A DNA stretch of 64,000 nt from Mauremys mutica (GCF_020497125.1 NC_059075.1:43250003-43314002); one strand, 5' to 3'. Positions 10,336 to 21,606 are shown, numbered from the stretch's first letter. Numbers and translations are program-made. Notes: generated by a model from the sequence alone, not told the origin.

Positions 10336-12414
10336 TTCTTCTGTTAAAGTTCAAATATTAACACCTGATGTCAAAAAAGGAAGTACAAATGGAACAGCGG
10401 AAAGTCCCTCTCACTAGCACTGTAACCAGCTATCAGACATAAGATTATCTGTCTGTGTAGCCCATCACCAGGGTATCTGAGCACCTTCCATGAAAAGTAA
10501 ACACCGAAGTTCCATGTATAATGTAAAAAAGGCTAAGAATACAGAAAAGCAATCAGTGGCATCACAGCAAAACAGTTATTCCACTATTAAATTTTTCAAC
10601 CCCTCACTGCTTGTTAAAATAGTGCCAATTAAAAAACTCTAAGTCAAAAGAACTTAATGTAATTTAAAGATTAACATTCATAGATTCACCAGTTAATTTG
10701 AAAATAGTCTTCAGCGAAGAATTCACCAGCTTCTCAGTTTTACCAATGGAAAAATAAAAGCCTGTTAATCCAGGTCATAACATTAAAAATGCTACTCTTT
10801 ATTATTTAATTGGTAGAGAGTGGTATGTGATTTTTCTCTCATTCTTTAAACTCTTGACTTCAGGACTGAAAACTGGAACCATTTCTCTCTGATTGATGCT
10901 AGCTGAAGTAGCACTGGGGAAAGCCAACACCTTTCCTCCGTGAAATAAAGTATCAGCCTATAAATCCCGATCCTGAACCACTGGATTCAGTGGGAGCATT
11001 GCCACTGACTTTAATGGGAGAAGGATCAAGCTCTTGGCAAGCAAGTGTTTAATATCTGATCTTGGTCAGAGGCAACAATAAAGAGCACAAGAAGAGCACT
11101 CTGAAATGTAGTACTGTTCCGTACTCTGTAAGGGTGTCTACCCTGCCATTGGACCCAGAGATAGCCAACAAGGAGGAGTACATAAACATTTCTATATATG
11201 TGATTCTGATTGCTCATCTGTTTCCAAAATGTATTTTTGAATAAGGGTTAAATTAATTAAAAGTGGGTTTATTTTAGACTCTTCTGACTGAACAACAGGG
11301 AAATTAACAAAACCGAAGTGTAAATATCAGACTGAGTTCCCAGTGACCTCTCAGCTCTTCACTAATGACAGGCTTTGGATTTGAATGGGGGTTACCATAT
11401 TAGATTAGCTGGTTTCTTTTTCCATTAAAGTGGCAGGATTTTGCTGACCCCCAGCCTGCTTACAGAAGCACTCAGAGAGTCAAGCTTTCTCTCTGGTCTG
11501 ACTAATGCTGCTGACACTGACTCAAAGGGAACACCAAGCTGAACAAAATCTCATTTTTGAGAATCGACAGTTCATGATTTCTGTGATGAAATTTCATCTG
11601 AGGGGTTGATACAGATGGACAGTCATACATTATCCAGGGTCCCTTTAATGCCTCTGGGCACTTCACCAAGAGGCCTGGTGGGGAAGAAAGTTTTTTGAGA
11701 GGAGAGAGTGAAATGCTAAGAATTGTGGCCTTTAATGCCTGGCCATGGTAGCTATTGAGTCACTAGATGGACTTGAGCAGTTCCCCTCCCCCTCGCTTAT
11801 TTCCTTGTAACATATTGTTAGAGTGAACAACAGAGCTATTTAATACCAAAGCACCCTCAGCCAGATCTAATGATGGAAATGTTCATAGGATGCCAAGGGA
11901 AAATATCCTCTATGTGTTGGGTTAAATTCCAGTGCAAACCCTTTGTAGAATAATAAATCCCTAGCAAAACAACAGTAAGCAGGCTTGTCCCACAGAAGAT
12001 GGACCTGAAGGGAGGAGGACTGACCATCACTGAAAGGAGATTATCATCAGTGATCTCTATTCAAGGATGATCTCTACCACAGATTTACATATGGGTCCTG
12101 AGCCTGAGATGACTCAGAAGTCCAATCCTGGAACCACCAAAGCCTCCATGTGATTTCTTTTAAGATGAGGAAGCTGGTGTGCCTACAGTGACCACATGAT
12201 CATGACAGGCTGGAGGTTTGGGGCCCAGTGGCAGAGTAAGTCTGAGACAACTGAAGAGCTCCAACTTGCTGCAGCCTTCATCCACTTTCACAGCCATTGA
12301 GATCCAAAGACCCTCTTTCCACCTGATCCACCGCTGGGGACTTGATCTAAAGGAGAGAATCCCCAACAAGATACAAGAAAGGTTTTTTTTAAAAGATTTT
12401 ATGTATTGATATAA
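10336..12414. other. Mostly unassigned, with one short foldback
   Basis: The only structure I can name is the short inverted-repeat unit at 10967-11032, listed separately. The rest is AT-rich mixed DNA without gene-like frames. Confidence 0.5.
10967..11032. repeat. Short foldback repeat (ATCCTG...AGGAT)
   Basis: GATCCTGAACCACTGG...CAGTGGGAGC pairs with a downstream CCACTGACTTTAATGGGAGAAGGATC. It belongs to a class of tiny inverted repeats built on AGTCAATGGGAGC and its complement, with relatives at 30333-30403, 30992-31059 and about 33725-33819. Confidence 0.6.
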
Positions 12415-13345
12415 TTTACGTGTGAAGGTCCCTCCTACCTGACATCTTAAACAATTGCTTTCTGAAACAGCCCTTTCTAGAGCACAGAAAGGGAGTGGCT
12501 ATTCTAAATCCTATTCTTAGTCTATTAGTCCTAAATGACTTACATCCAAGAATTGGTTCAAGAAGTAACTTTAGCTGAGTCACTAAGTAACAGTAACCAC
12601 AATTCAATGACATTCAGTGTCCTCGGGAGAGGGATTGTGCCAAAAACTGTGGCACTAAATTTTAGAAAGGGAGATTTAAAAAAGAAAATGAGGAAGCTAG
12701 TCAAAGAGACACTCACGTTAAAAGTGAGGAAATTAAAATCCTTAGATTCTGCATGAAGGTTACTTAATCAACCATAACAGCATAGGAGAACGCACAAGAC
12801 GGGGACTGCTTACCTTGCAGAGGAGCCAGATAAGAGGGGACATGATAAAAGTTTACAAAATAATGAATGTTATAGAGAAGGCGGATCGTGAACTTCTATT
12901 CTCTCTTTCTGATCATAAAAGAATAAGGGGACAGTCAAGGGAATTGAAAGGTAACAAATATAAAATGAATACAAGCAAATACTTTTTCATGTAACAAATA
13001 ATGAACCTAAGGGACTCATTGCCACATGATATCACTGAGACCAGGAGCTTGGCAGGATTCAAAAAAAGGGTTGGATTTATATGGGTAACAAAAATATCCA
13101 GAGTTATAATGATGATTTTTTTTCTTTAATTGGAAGGCATATAAATCCCCTGACTTCAGTTCATAAGCCAGCCTCTAACTATTGGGGTTATGAAGAAACC
13201 AGCCCATAGCAGTTATTCCATAACTGCCAACTGCAGAGTTCTAGCATATTCCTTTGAAGCATTTGGTACGAGTTACTTTCAGAGACAGGGCCTGGGCTAG
13301 ATGGAGTACTGCTCTGATGTGAAAAGACCATTGCTCTCCTCCTGT
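12415..13345 (+). mobile_element. L3/CR1-like LINE, internally deleted
   Basis: Two parts of one LINE lie in order on the plus strand. At 12535-12756 the translation (VTLAESLSNSNHNS...FSVLGRG) fits the end of the CR1/L3 endonuclease region, including the SDH-like NHNS. From about 12830 a second block (GDMIKVYKIMN, then ELKGN, then RDSLPHDITETRSLAGFKK) fits the C-terminus of the reverse-transcriptase ORF, followed by 3' UTR. The reverse-transcriptase core between them is missing, so the element has a large internal deletion. It is old, with many stops and frameshifts. Confidence 0.8.
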
Positions 13346-13374
13346 GTTTCTAAGGGCAGGAGCCTCTTCATGCT

Positions 13375-13582
13375 AGCAGGGCTCCAGCTAGCACACTAGT
13401 AATAGCAGTGTGGCTGTTGCAGCTTGGGCTGCAGCCTCAGGGTCAGGTGGGCTTGAGAGCCCAAGCTCTAGCCTGGGCAGTAACATCCACACTGCTCCTT
13501 TTAGCATGCTAGCTCAAGCCCTTGCTAGTTCAAGTCTATACCAGGCTGGGACAGTCACTCCCAGCTGCAGTGTAGGTCTAAC
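13375..13582. mobile_element. Foldback non-autonomous DNA transposon
   Basis: GCTAGCAGGGCTCCAGCTAGC...AGCAGTGTGGCTGTTGCAGC in the left half is mirrored by CACACTGCTCCTTTTAGCATGC...GCTAGCTC in the right half. The right end (CCCAGCTGCAGTGTAGGTCT) is the familiar GTGTAGACATACCC-like terminus in decayed form. The left terminus is eroded. It is a MITE-type element without coding capacity. Confidence 0.6.
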
Positions 13583-14344
13583 CTAAGAGGCTACTTGAGC
13601 CAATCAGATGTCCCCAGGGTGCCTGTTTCATCTTGAACAAGAATCCAGTTCCACACCCCATCTTTACTGCTCGTTACCCTTGTGGCTTCACATCTGTCAT
13701 TAGACTGTAAGCTCTTTAGGGGCAGGGCTTCCTTCAACCTGTAGAAATAAATTAAAATAATAATAATTAATAATGAATATTAAAAGTGTATCTTCCTCAA
13801 AGCACCAGTGTAACATAGCTGGGGCAGGGGCACTGTCCCTGAGGAGGGAAGGAGAGTCCCGCAGTTTCTGCCTGACTTGAACTGCATTCCTCCTGCTGCT
13901 TACAGGCTAACAGGAGTTTGGAGAACTGTTTACTGCTGGTTTGTCAGCTTGACAGCAATGTTTTCTTGATGGCCTGTCAGCTGCTGATAACAGTAACATC
14001 CTCACGCTTTGGAGCACAAGCCCTAGCATAATAAATCCCAAGCTGTTGTCTAAGGTTGAGCGGCAAGGAGAGATGAAATCAGGACCTTGCTGTTGTGGAT
14101 TTACAGGCAAACTGGGAGAAACGGTCAGCAGAAAACCGGTGGTTTGTGACGTCTCTAATCCCACTGCTGAGAGCAGCCTAGCAGATTGATCATCGCATTT
14201 ATGGGCTTCTGAGACTAGGGAGTGAGGTATGAAACCTTTTGACTGAGAAAGAAAGGAGGAAACAAAGAACTTAGACTCTCTAAGAAGAAGACATAGCAGC
14301 TGTGTTGTGGGGTGGTTACCCTGCTCCTGAAATAAGAGGAGTGA
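13583..14344. other. No recognised feature
   Basis: Short AT-rich microsatellite-like DNA lies at about 13740-13790 (AATAATAATTAATAATG). A minus-strand frame of 157 codons (13907-14380) has no recognisable domain. I see nothing else. Confidence 0.5.
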
Positions 14345-14940
14345 GAACAGCTGGGGAAAGCTGACTGAATAGCTGACCACAGGTGTGGCCAGCTCAATCA
14401 GGGCCCAGCTGGCCCTGATAAGAGAGGTGGAGGCCAGAAGCTATAGACTCTCTTTCTCTAGCTGTAGAGAGAGAAGGACCTGACTCCCTGGGAGCAGAGT
14501 AGTGGTGGGGAAAGGCAAGAAAAGCTGGGGAGCTCTAGCCTGGTTAACCCCCAGGCTGCAGGCCTTGTTAAAGGCCAAACCAGGTACTGGGGTTGCAGAG
14601 GTGCAGCCTGGGGTTAGGCAGAAGCAGCTGGTCCAAACCCCCTTGCCAATGATGAGTGGCCATTACAGTGCAGTCTGTCCCAGTGAACAGGGGCTAGATG
14701 GTGACTGGTAGTAGCCACTGAGGCAAGGTGAGGATAGAGGGTTGGGGGTTCCCCAGAGAGGGGAGACCCAGAGTGTGGAGGTACTGTGAGGGCAGAAGCC
14801 TGAGGTAAAGGGCACTGGGGTCCAGGAGGGACACGGGGCCTGAGGCAGGTGAGACACTGGCCAGCCGGAGATGCTCTGAGTGCTGAAAGAGCTAATTCCC
14901 AGGATGACCAGCAGGAGGTGCTGTGATGGTGAGTCATTGC
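14345..14940. repeat. Probable dispersed repeat, class unknown
   Basis: The left edge (GGTGTGGCCAGCTCAATCAGGGCCCAGCTGGCCCTGATAAG as a whole) has the look of a dispersed turtle repeat that may be LTR-related, with an internal palindrome around GGGCCCAGCTGGCCC. It runs through GAGAGAGAAGGACCTG to about GCTGTGATGGTGAGTCAT. I could not find TG...CA ends or a target duplication. Confidence 0.35.
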
Positions 14941-15499
14941 TTTGCTACAAGCTGCCATTGCGAATGTTATGCATCTGGCTAGACGAGTCATTCAGAAGCA
15001 ACATGTTGAAGTAAAGCTCTGGTGTGCCAAAAGAGTGGTTGAAAAAAGAGACCCACTCAGTGCTCCTGCAAACAGAAGGAAATGGCTGTAGGAACACAGG
15101 GTACCTGAACATGAGGGTGGAGAGGCAGGGAAACAGCCAATGAGGCATGTCAAGAAAATGTGCCTGTGTTCCCTGCCACAGAGCTAGGAAGAAGGAGCAA
15201 GATAGATGAAGAAATGGCCTTACCTGTGCTCACTGTCTCAGGATCTGGGTGAGGATAACTGCTTTAAAGGGAAGTGGATACGGGAGGCATGGTATCACTT
15301 GCATCAGATGTCACATATCTTATCAAATGGCATTGCCTTCCTCTGCTAAAGCTGTGCGGCAGATAGGTATGGGGTGATTAGTGGACACGTGGGTGTCCAT
15401 GGACAAATGCTTAGATGGCTACTTTTTCTGGGGAAGGGTGACTATCCATCCCTGCTGGGTCAATTGTGCTGGAAGTACTGGTGCCTTTCTCCTCCCTCC

Positions 15500-16400
15500 T
15501 TCTCTCCCCCCCTCCCCCCAAAGCTGGGAATGGTAGCGCTGAAGCCAGGAGCCCCAGTGCCCGCCCTCCCTCCCTGCCTGAAGCTGGCAGTGATGCGGAG
15601 CAGAAGCCTGGGTGGCATGGGGCTGAAGCTGGGACCCCTGGTGCCTCCCTGCCCCCCCCCCCCCAGCTGAAGCCAGGAGCAGCCAGGGACCCCTGGTGCC
15701 CCCTGCCCCATCTGAAGCCAGCAGCGGTGTGGGGCAGAAGCCAGCAGCCTTGGTGCCCCTCCCCCCAGTCTGAAACTGGGAGTGGCACAGGACAGAAGGC
15801 GGTAGCCCTGGCACTCCCACCTCCTGCTGAAGATGGGAGGAGTGGGGCATCCCTGGTGCCCCCCCCCCTCACCAGGGCACCTCCTGGGTGAAACTGGGAG
15901 CAGTGGGGGGCTGAAACCCTGAGCCCCGGTGCTCTCCGTGGGCAGAAGCCCTGAGCCCATGGGCAGAGTGGGGGGGGGCACAAGGGTGTTGCACCTCCAA
16001 ACTGCAGTGCCTTACCCAAAGTGGGGCAGTCCAGGGGCAGCTCCAACCCCCCTCAGGCCCAGCCCTTTGGCCAGGTCATAGGTCAGAAGCCAGAGCCAGG
16101 CAGTGCAGGGCAGTTGCTCCTCTGGCTGGGGGTGCCATGGAGCAGGCAGCCTTGGCATTCGCCCGTCTGCTGCTATTGGTTGGGGCTGCGGCAGCTCCTC
16201 AGCTCCCAACTCCCTTTGATTGCTCATGCAGCTGGTAAGAGCGGCCCTGTCAGGGGGACCCAGCTCTGGGGCTGGCAGAGTCCTCGGGGAGCACCCACCA
16301 CAGAGAGCCCTCCCGGCACACAGCCCCTAGCTACCCCCTCCCTGAACCATGAGGTATCCCCCTGCCTGCACACAGCCCCTAGTTATCCTCTCCCTGCGCC
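15500..16400. repeat. GC-rich degenerate minisatellite
   Basis: From about 15540 to 15960 there are imperfect units of roughly 60 bp, each with a CTGAAGC(C/T)GGGAG block, a GGGGCAGAAGCC block and a CCCTGGTGCCCC run. Runs of C reach 13-14. Near 16318-16400 there is a smaller tandem duplication of CACACAGCCCCTAG. The tandem structure creates a 211-codon minus-strand frame that is clearly low-complexity. It is probably the body of a GC-rich non-autonomous element. Confidence 0.65.
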
Positions 16401-16403
16401 CTG

Positions 16404-16500
16404 GGTGGTTTTCAAACTTTTTGAACGGAGTCTCCCCTTTGAGTTATATTTTTGGTTGCATCCCCCAACAATGCAGACAGGCTGGATGGCCTGCTGAGGT
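16404..16500. mobile_element. hAT-like left terminus, truncated
   Basis: GTGGTTTTCAAACTTTTTGAACGGAG-type sequence (starting about 16409) matches the CAGTGGTTCTCAAAC terminal repeat of the hAT elements seen at 38458, 49770 and 57290. No partner end was found downstream, so this looks like a truncated or rearranged copy. Confidence 0.45.
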
Positions 16501-16568
16501 GTGTCAGGGGGTGGAGGTGGTGCTACCTCGCTGGCCCCTGCTGTGTGGAGCTGGCCTGAGCCCTGCTG

Positions 16569-16590
16569 GCCCTTGCACACACACACACAC
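16569..16590. repeat. (CA)n microsatellite
   Basis: A short CACACA run followed by a C run. Confidence 0.8.
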
Positions 16591-16864
16591 CCCCGAAGTC
16601 AAACTATGCCTATGCCCAAGGCCCTGCCCCTCCCCCCCCAACCGAGAGGCCTGAGTCCCTCCCTGTCCCTGCTGGGCCCTGGAGTTTTTATAGCAGAGAG
16701 AGAGGCAGGCAGGCAGGCATCAGACCAAAGATCAAAGTGGATCTAGTCAAGCCATTACTTGTCTCTGTGATGGAGTGTATTGGCCCTTCAGCATCCAGAG
16801 TGGAATCCTTCTGGACTGACAAGACCCACCTTAACATGTCCCCAGCCTTCAGCATCTCTGCTAC

Positions 16865-17644
16865 TGTCATAAACAGTTAGTTAAGGGTTAAGGTTTTTGT
16901 CTACTTGTAAAGGGTTAACAAGCAGTACCTGTGGACACCTGACCAGAGGACCAATCAGAGACAACATAATTTCAAATCTCTGTGGAGGGAAGCCTTTGTC
17001 TGTGTTCTTTGTTAGAGCTCTCTTTGGATCTAAGAGAGGTCAGTCATGTCTCCAAGTTCTCCTGGAGTAGTTTCTACTATTTAATAGTGAGTATTAATTA
17101 GAAAGGCGGATTAGTCTTTTGAGTTGCTTTCTATATTTGCAATTGTGTGTTTGCTAAAGGAAATTCTTTATTCTTGGTTGCTGATATTGCTTTTACTGAG
17201 GAAGGGGGAGTGGGAATTCTCTCCAGAGATTGATAAGTTTAGACCCTGTATTGTTCCATCTTGGTTACAGAGACAGTGACTTTTCTTTTTGTTCTTTAAT
17301 AAATTCTTTTCTATTAAGGACTTGGTTAATCTTTCTTTGGGTGGATTCTCAGGGGAGGGGGAGGTATCCCTCTGTAGTTAAATCCCGGTGTCTCTCCTAG
17401 GAAAAGGGAGGGGGGAGGAAGCAGGGGGGAATGGTTTATTTCGCCTGGGTATAAGAACTCCATGGATTTGGGGCTCTTGAGATCCCCTAGGATTTTGGGG
17501 AAGGATTGTGTCCCAATCCACGTTTCCTGATTGGGTGGTGGCAGCTTTTACTAGATCTAAACTAGGATTTTAGTTTAGAGGGAAACCAGTGCAGGTCCCC
17601 ACATTGGAACCCAACAGCTCCAAGTGGGGGTGAGACCTATGACA
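16865..17644 (+). mobile_element. Solo LTR of an endogenous retrovirus
   Basis: A 780-bp element starting TGTCATA and ending TATGACA, a perfect 7-bp terminal inverted repeat with TG...CA ends. It is flanked by an exact 5-bp target duplication, GCTAC at 16860-16864 and 17645-17649. A polyadenylation signal AATAAA lies at 17298-17303 on the plus strand, giving the orientation. No internal retroviral region adjoins either side, so it is a solo LTR left by recombination between two LTRs. It encodes no protein. Confidence 0.92.
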
Positions 17645-18186
17645 GCTACTACAGTGGTTCATCCAGGATCCATGGGGTTTTTCTGGCAGATATCCTGGTT
17701 ATCTTGCCAACTAGGACTATGTAATGTACTGACCTTGCTCAAGCAGGGCTGAAGGGGGAGTGCAGAGACCAGCCAGGTGTCTCTGAATAAGGACACTAGA
17801 GCAGATAGCTGGGGAAAGCATGCTCCTGCTGTGTGTGCTGAGTTATTCTTGTTCCTTATTATAATTGTTGTCTGTGACACATATATATAAGGGTCCGTCA
17901 TAGGGCTTATGGTTTTTGTTTGGTTTGATTTGTCAAATGGCCTATAATAAATCCAGTGCTCCAGCAAGAAAAGTGGTGTATGATCAACCAGAGGGACTGG
18001 TCTGTCTTTCCTGAAGAGGCAGAATGAGTTTGGTTATAGCCACATGGTGAATGATCATCTCTGATTCTGCTTGAGGTTTTAAAAAAGGAAGAAGGCACCT
18101 GTGACACAGAGGCCCATTGGTGGTTCATTACTCTGTGTTTCAGCAACTCTTTTGAGGCCTGACATACTTGCTGCACCTCACTCACT

Positions 18187-18429
18187 CAGGGCCTGCTCCA
18201 GGTTTTCTGCCGCCCCAAGTGGCGCGCCAAAAAAAAAAGCCACGGCAGCGCAATCGCGCTGCTCCACTCTTCAGTGGCAATTCGGCGGCTGGTCCTTCGC
18301 TCCCAGAGGGAGTGAGGGACTTGCTGCCGAAGACCTGGAGCTGCCGCCCCAATAGCGGCCGGAGGGCTGCCCCCGGTATTGGCCGCCCCAAGCACCTGCT
18401 TCTTTAGCTGGTGCCTGGAGCCAGCCCTG
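18187..18429. mobile_element. GC-rich hAT-like MITE
   Basis: Terminal inverted repeats CAGGGCCTGCTCCAGG and the complement of CCTGGAGCCAGCCCTG. An exact 8-bp target duplication, CACTCACT, lies at 18179-18186 and 18430-18437. It is 243 bp and non-coding. The internal text (TGCCGAAGACCTGGAGCTGC) links it to 9244-9480. It is nested in the long LTR, hence younger than it. Confidence 0.95.
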
Positions 18430-18901
18430 CACTCACTGTTGTCATTATATATACTCAAAAGGTGGAAATTAATATAACTCACTGATCATTAATATTCCTG
18501 CAGCATGTGTGTACAAAGAGTTATGGATATGTGCTAGAATTAGATTCTTAAAATGTGTTTGGTAAGCAATACATATACACAGCCTGCCTTAGACAAATGA
18601 ATGGGTATTTGCTTGTCCGACCACCCTGCAGCCAAAGAAGATACATTTACAGACAAGGCAAATAAAGCCATCAACCTACCGACTGGGGGAGATAGCCTTC
18701 TAACTATAAAGACAGGGGGTCTGATTCTCAAATGATAAGCAATTGAATCAACTGACTGCTTGATATACATTTACATTACAGTAATATTGCATACAAAGTC
18801 TTTTACAAATGCTTGTGCCACACTGGTGATTAACAATACAGACATTTCACAATGATAACACTACATGAGGAATTATGGATACTCGTTGTTATGCTTTAAA
18901 G

Positions 18902-19293
18902 CAGTGGCTCTCAACCTTTCCAGATTACTGTACCGCTTTCAGGAGCCTGATTTGTCTTGCATACTCCCAAGTTTCACCTCACGTAAAAACTACTTGCTTA
19001 CAAGATCAGACATAAAAATACCAAAGTGTTACAGCACACTTACTAAAAAACTGCTGACTCTCATATTTACCATATAATTATAAAATAAATCAATTGGAAT
19101 ATAAATATTATTCTTACATTTCAGTGTATAGTATATAGAGCAGTATAAACATGTCATAGTATGAAATTTAACTTGTACAGATTTCACTAGTGCTTTTTAT
19201 GTAGCCCATTGTAAAATTAGGTGAGTTGATGGACCCCCTGGAAGACCTCTGTATACCCACAGTGGTACACATACCCCTGGTTGAGAACCACTC
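18902..19293. mobile_element. AT-rich hAT-like MITE
   Basis: The left end CAGTGGCTCTCAACC pairs with the right end GGTTGAGAACCACTC. An exact 8-bp duplication, CTTTAAAG, lies at 18894-18901 and 19294-19301. It is 392 bp and AT-rich in the middle. It is nested in the long LTR. Confidence 0.95.
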
Positions 19294-20536
19294 CTTTAAA
19301 GTCTGCGACCAAGCACCCGGCGAAACCGAATTTCTCCCAGACAGGAGGGAAGGCAGCTATTTACCTGTTTCCAGTGCAAGTCAAATTAAGCAGTTTGGAA
19401 TCATAACAATGGAAGCCCCATTTACATATGAATCTGCAGGGGGATGGGAAGTCAACAGAAAGGGAAGAACAAGCAGAAGTCTTCCTGCCCCTTGTAGGAG
19501 GGTCAATGAAGTTTGGAAAGACAGCATGGCGTCTGCACCCCAGCAGAGGAGAGAAGCTGGTCTGGGCTTACTTTTCAACGAATACACTTCAAAGATTTAC
19601 TAGTCTATAAAACCAAGGGGGAGAGAACCCCATAGTTATCCATCACTTGGGGAATTCAAGGGGCCAGAGCCCTTGGAACCACAGAACATTGTATCCTTCA
19701 GGCAAGGGGGTTGAAGTCCCTGGGAACTGAATTTAGGTGAGAAACCTGCTTAGGCAAGGATTGTAACTTGCTGAAGTTGAATTTTAGTCTTGGAAGTGTA
19801 TTTGTGCTTTTGTTGGTTGTGACCCTTTCTATCCTTGTTCCTTGTGCTTGGTGTCACTTCATCCTGTGTCCTTTTGTTAAATAAACTTGTTTTACTGTAA
19901 ACCAATTCAGGGCTGTGATTAAAATAAGAGTTTGTTTGTCAAAGCCCAGTTAAATAACGAGCTGCAGCATATTGTCTCTTTACTGGAGCAACGAACTTAA
20001 TTATGTCTGTATGTGTTCCAGGAAAGGGCTGGACGCTGCAGGGAGATGTCTCTGGGGAGCACGAGTTCACTGATTGTTACCTTCAAGGCCAGGTTTGGAG
20101 TAGCAGGGTCCTGAAGAGTTTGCTGACAAGACAGACAAGCTGGTGTGTCAGGGAGCTCTCTCTCATTTGCAGTAGCAAAACTCTTGCTGAGGCTGAGAGC
20201 GGAACACAGTAACTCTCAGCTCTGGGAACCTCAGGAGATTGTCATGTTGGCAGATGATGTTGGGGAAAATTCAGCACTGGGGGTGTTGGATTCACTCTGC
20301 AAACAGTAACTGGGCAGTGGAATTCAGGGTGTGACTTGTAGGCTGGCTGTTGGAGTCTGGGCTGTTGTTCATGGCTGCATAGCACTGAAGGCACCTAGAG
20401 TGGCCAGGCAGGCAGTGACACCGCCCCTTATTGGTGTGGGTTAAACCCCAAAATGTCACAGTAACAAAACTGGGGTAAATACATAGTTACTCTAAATTCA
20501 GTGCTATGTGCAGAACAATAGCCTCTCCCTTTTTAG

Positions 20537-20719
20537 TTTGCGGGGCAGAAATTTACCAGTACTGATCTATGGTGGGCATAGGGAAGGAAAGCCCCCAGGA
20601 GCTGCCAACGACAGTGACAAATATTGTGTTGGCATCAACTTTGTTCCAGAGGGCATTTGGTCTATGTTGCTGACACCAATGGGCATCAAAGCCACAGTGG
20701 ATGCCACTGTATTTGAAAT
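20537..20719 (+). CDS. Candidate exon, product unknown
   Basis: I do not recognise this protein. An open segment of 183 bases (61 codons' worth, phase 2 at both ends) is preceded by a pyrimidine tract and TTTTAG acceptor (to 20536) and followed directly by GTGAGT, a consensus splice donor (20720-20725). The translation is not low-complexity (for example YGGHREGKPPG and YCVGINFVPEGIW). Read straight through, the frame stops at TGA in the donor, so it could instead be a C-terminal end. It lies just after the long LTR. It could also be chance or an old pseudogene piece. Confidence is low. Confidence 0.25.
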
Positions 20720-21002
20720 GTGAGTTAGGTACATTCTTTTTCAGGGATTACTGAACTATTGTGGGTACATATCATCTGGCTCAGTAAAAATGGGTCTTTT
20801 CTCCAGTCTTTTAGCTCAAGGAAAGATCAGGACAAAGCTGATAAGGTGAGAAGATACAGACATAGCAGACACTGCTGTTCTGATTTTTGGACCTGGGCCA
20901 TATGAGCAGACACTAAGAAAATCAGACCAGCTCCCACTCTGTTATTCCAGATGGCTGGAACCCTCAATTCAGTCTGGGTGTCTCTAATGGGATCTTATGC
21001 GG

Positions 21003-21073
21003 TGTTGCTGTAGCTGTGTTGGTCCCAGGATATTAGACAAGGTGGGTATTACTTCACCCACCTTGTCTCTCTG
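21003..21073. repeat. Interspersed-repeat fragment ending in a hairpin
   Basis: GTTGCTGTAGCTGTGTTGGT and CCAGGATATTAGACAAGGTG are a well-known turtle repeat motif, class uncertain. At 21040-21073 the copy turns back on itself: AGACAAGGTGGGT, a short loop, then ACCCACCTTGTCT. It is the same family as the inverted repeat at 1991-2123. Confidence 0.65.
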
Positions 21074-21179
21074 TTATGGGATCTTTGCGTTTTTATTTCA
21101 CTACCTTTAGGCTGAGCTGTCATGCGTTCTTCACACCACACCCTGCCGAATGCTGTATGCAGAAGATATTGTCCTAGAG

Positions 21180-21606
21180 TAGTGGTTCTGAAACTTATTT
21201 GATCTGCAGTAGTTTACGGCTTCCCCCCCCCCCCGCCCACCCAGCCAGCAGCTTCTGCTCTCCAGCTGCCCAGTTCTTAAGGAGGAATGTATTTGGGGGA
21301 GGGGGCATGAGAAGCTTTAGGGGAGCAGGGAAGAACTTACTGCGCACATTCAGAGCTGGGCCGCCGGAGAGTGGTGGCTTCTGTCCGGGAGCCCAGCTCT
21401 GAAGGCAGCGCTGCTGCCAGTAGCAGCAGAGAAGTAAGAGTGGCCTGGTATAGTGTTGCCACCCTTACTACTTAGCATTGGGCACCCAGCCAGCAGCCAC
21501 CACTCTCCGGCGGCCCAGCTCTGAATGTGCACAGTAAGTTTCCCTAAAGCTTCTCATGCCCCCTCCTCCCCAAGGGGGGCATGGCCCCTCAATTTGAGAA
21601 CCTCTG
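21180..21606. mobile_element. Palindromic hAT-like element
   Basis: The end TAGTGGTTCTGAAAC pairs with TTTGAGAACCTCTG. The flanks TCCTAGAG (21172-21179) and TCCTAAAG (21607-21614) agree at seven of eight bases. Inside, about 21308-21395 and 21482-21566 are long reverse complements (GAGAAGCTTTAGGG..., GAGCTGGGCCGCCGGAGAG). It is non-coding. Confidence 0.9.

Larger units (their letters stand above)
18100..20460 (+). mobile_element. Long LTR, interrupted by two hAT elements
   Basis: The proposed ends are TGTGACA at 18100 and TGTCACA at 20454-20460, an inverted pair with TG...CA termini. A polyadenylation signal AATAAA lies at 19880-19885 on the plus strand. Two hAT elements (18187-18429 and 18902-19293), each with its own 8-bp duplication, sit inside. 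Without them the LTR is about 1.7 kb. The flanks GCACC and GTAAC agree at only three of five bases, so the left boundary is not proven. No tRNA primer site follows the right end, so it is probably solo. Confidence 0.6.

Noticed and set aside
15411..16046. 211-codon minus-strand open frame
   Set aside because: It runs through a GC-rich minisatellite. Overlapping long frames open on several strands at once and the peptide is low-complexity.
17645..18099. Internal retroviral region between the two LTRs
   Set aside because: The two LTRs differ in sequence and length, and the 455 bp between them has no primer-binding site or gag/pol-like frame.
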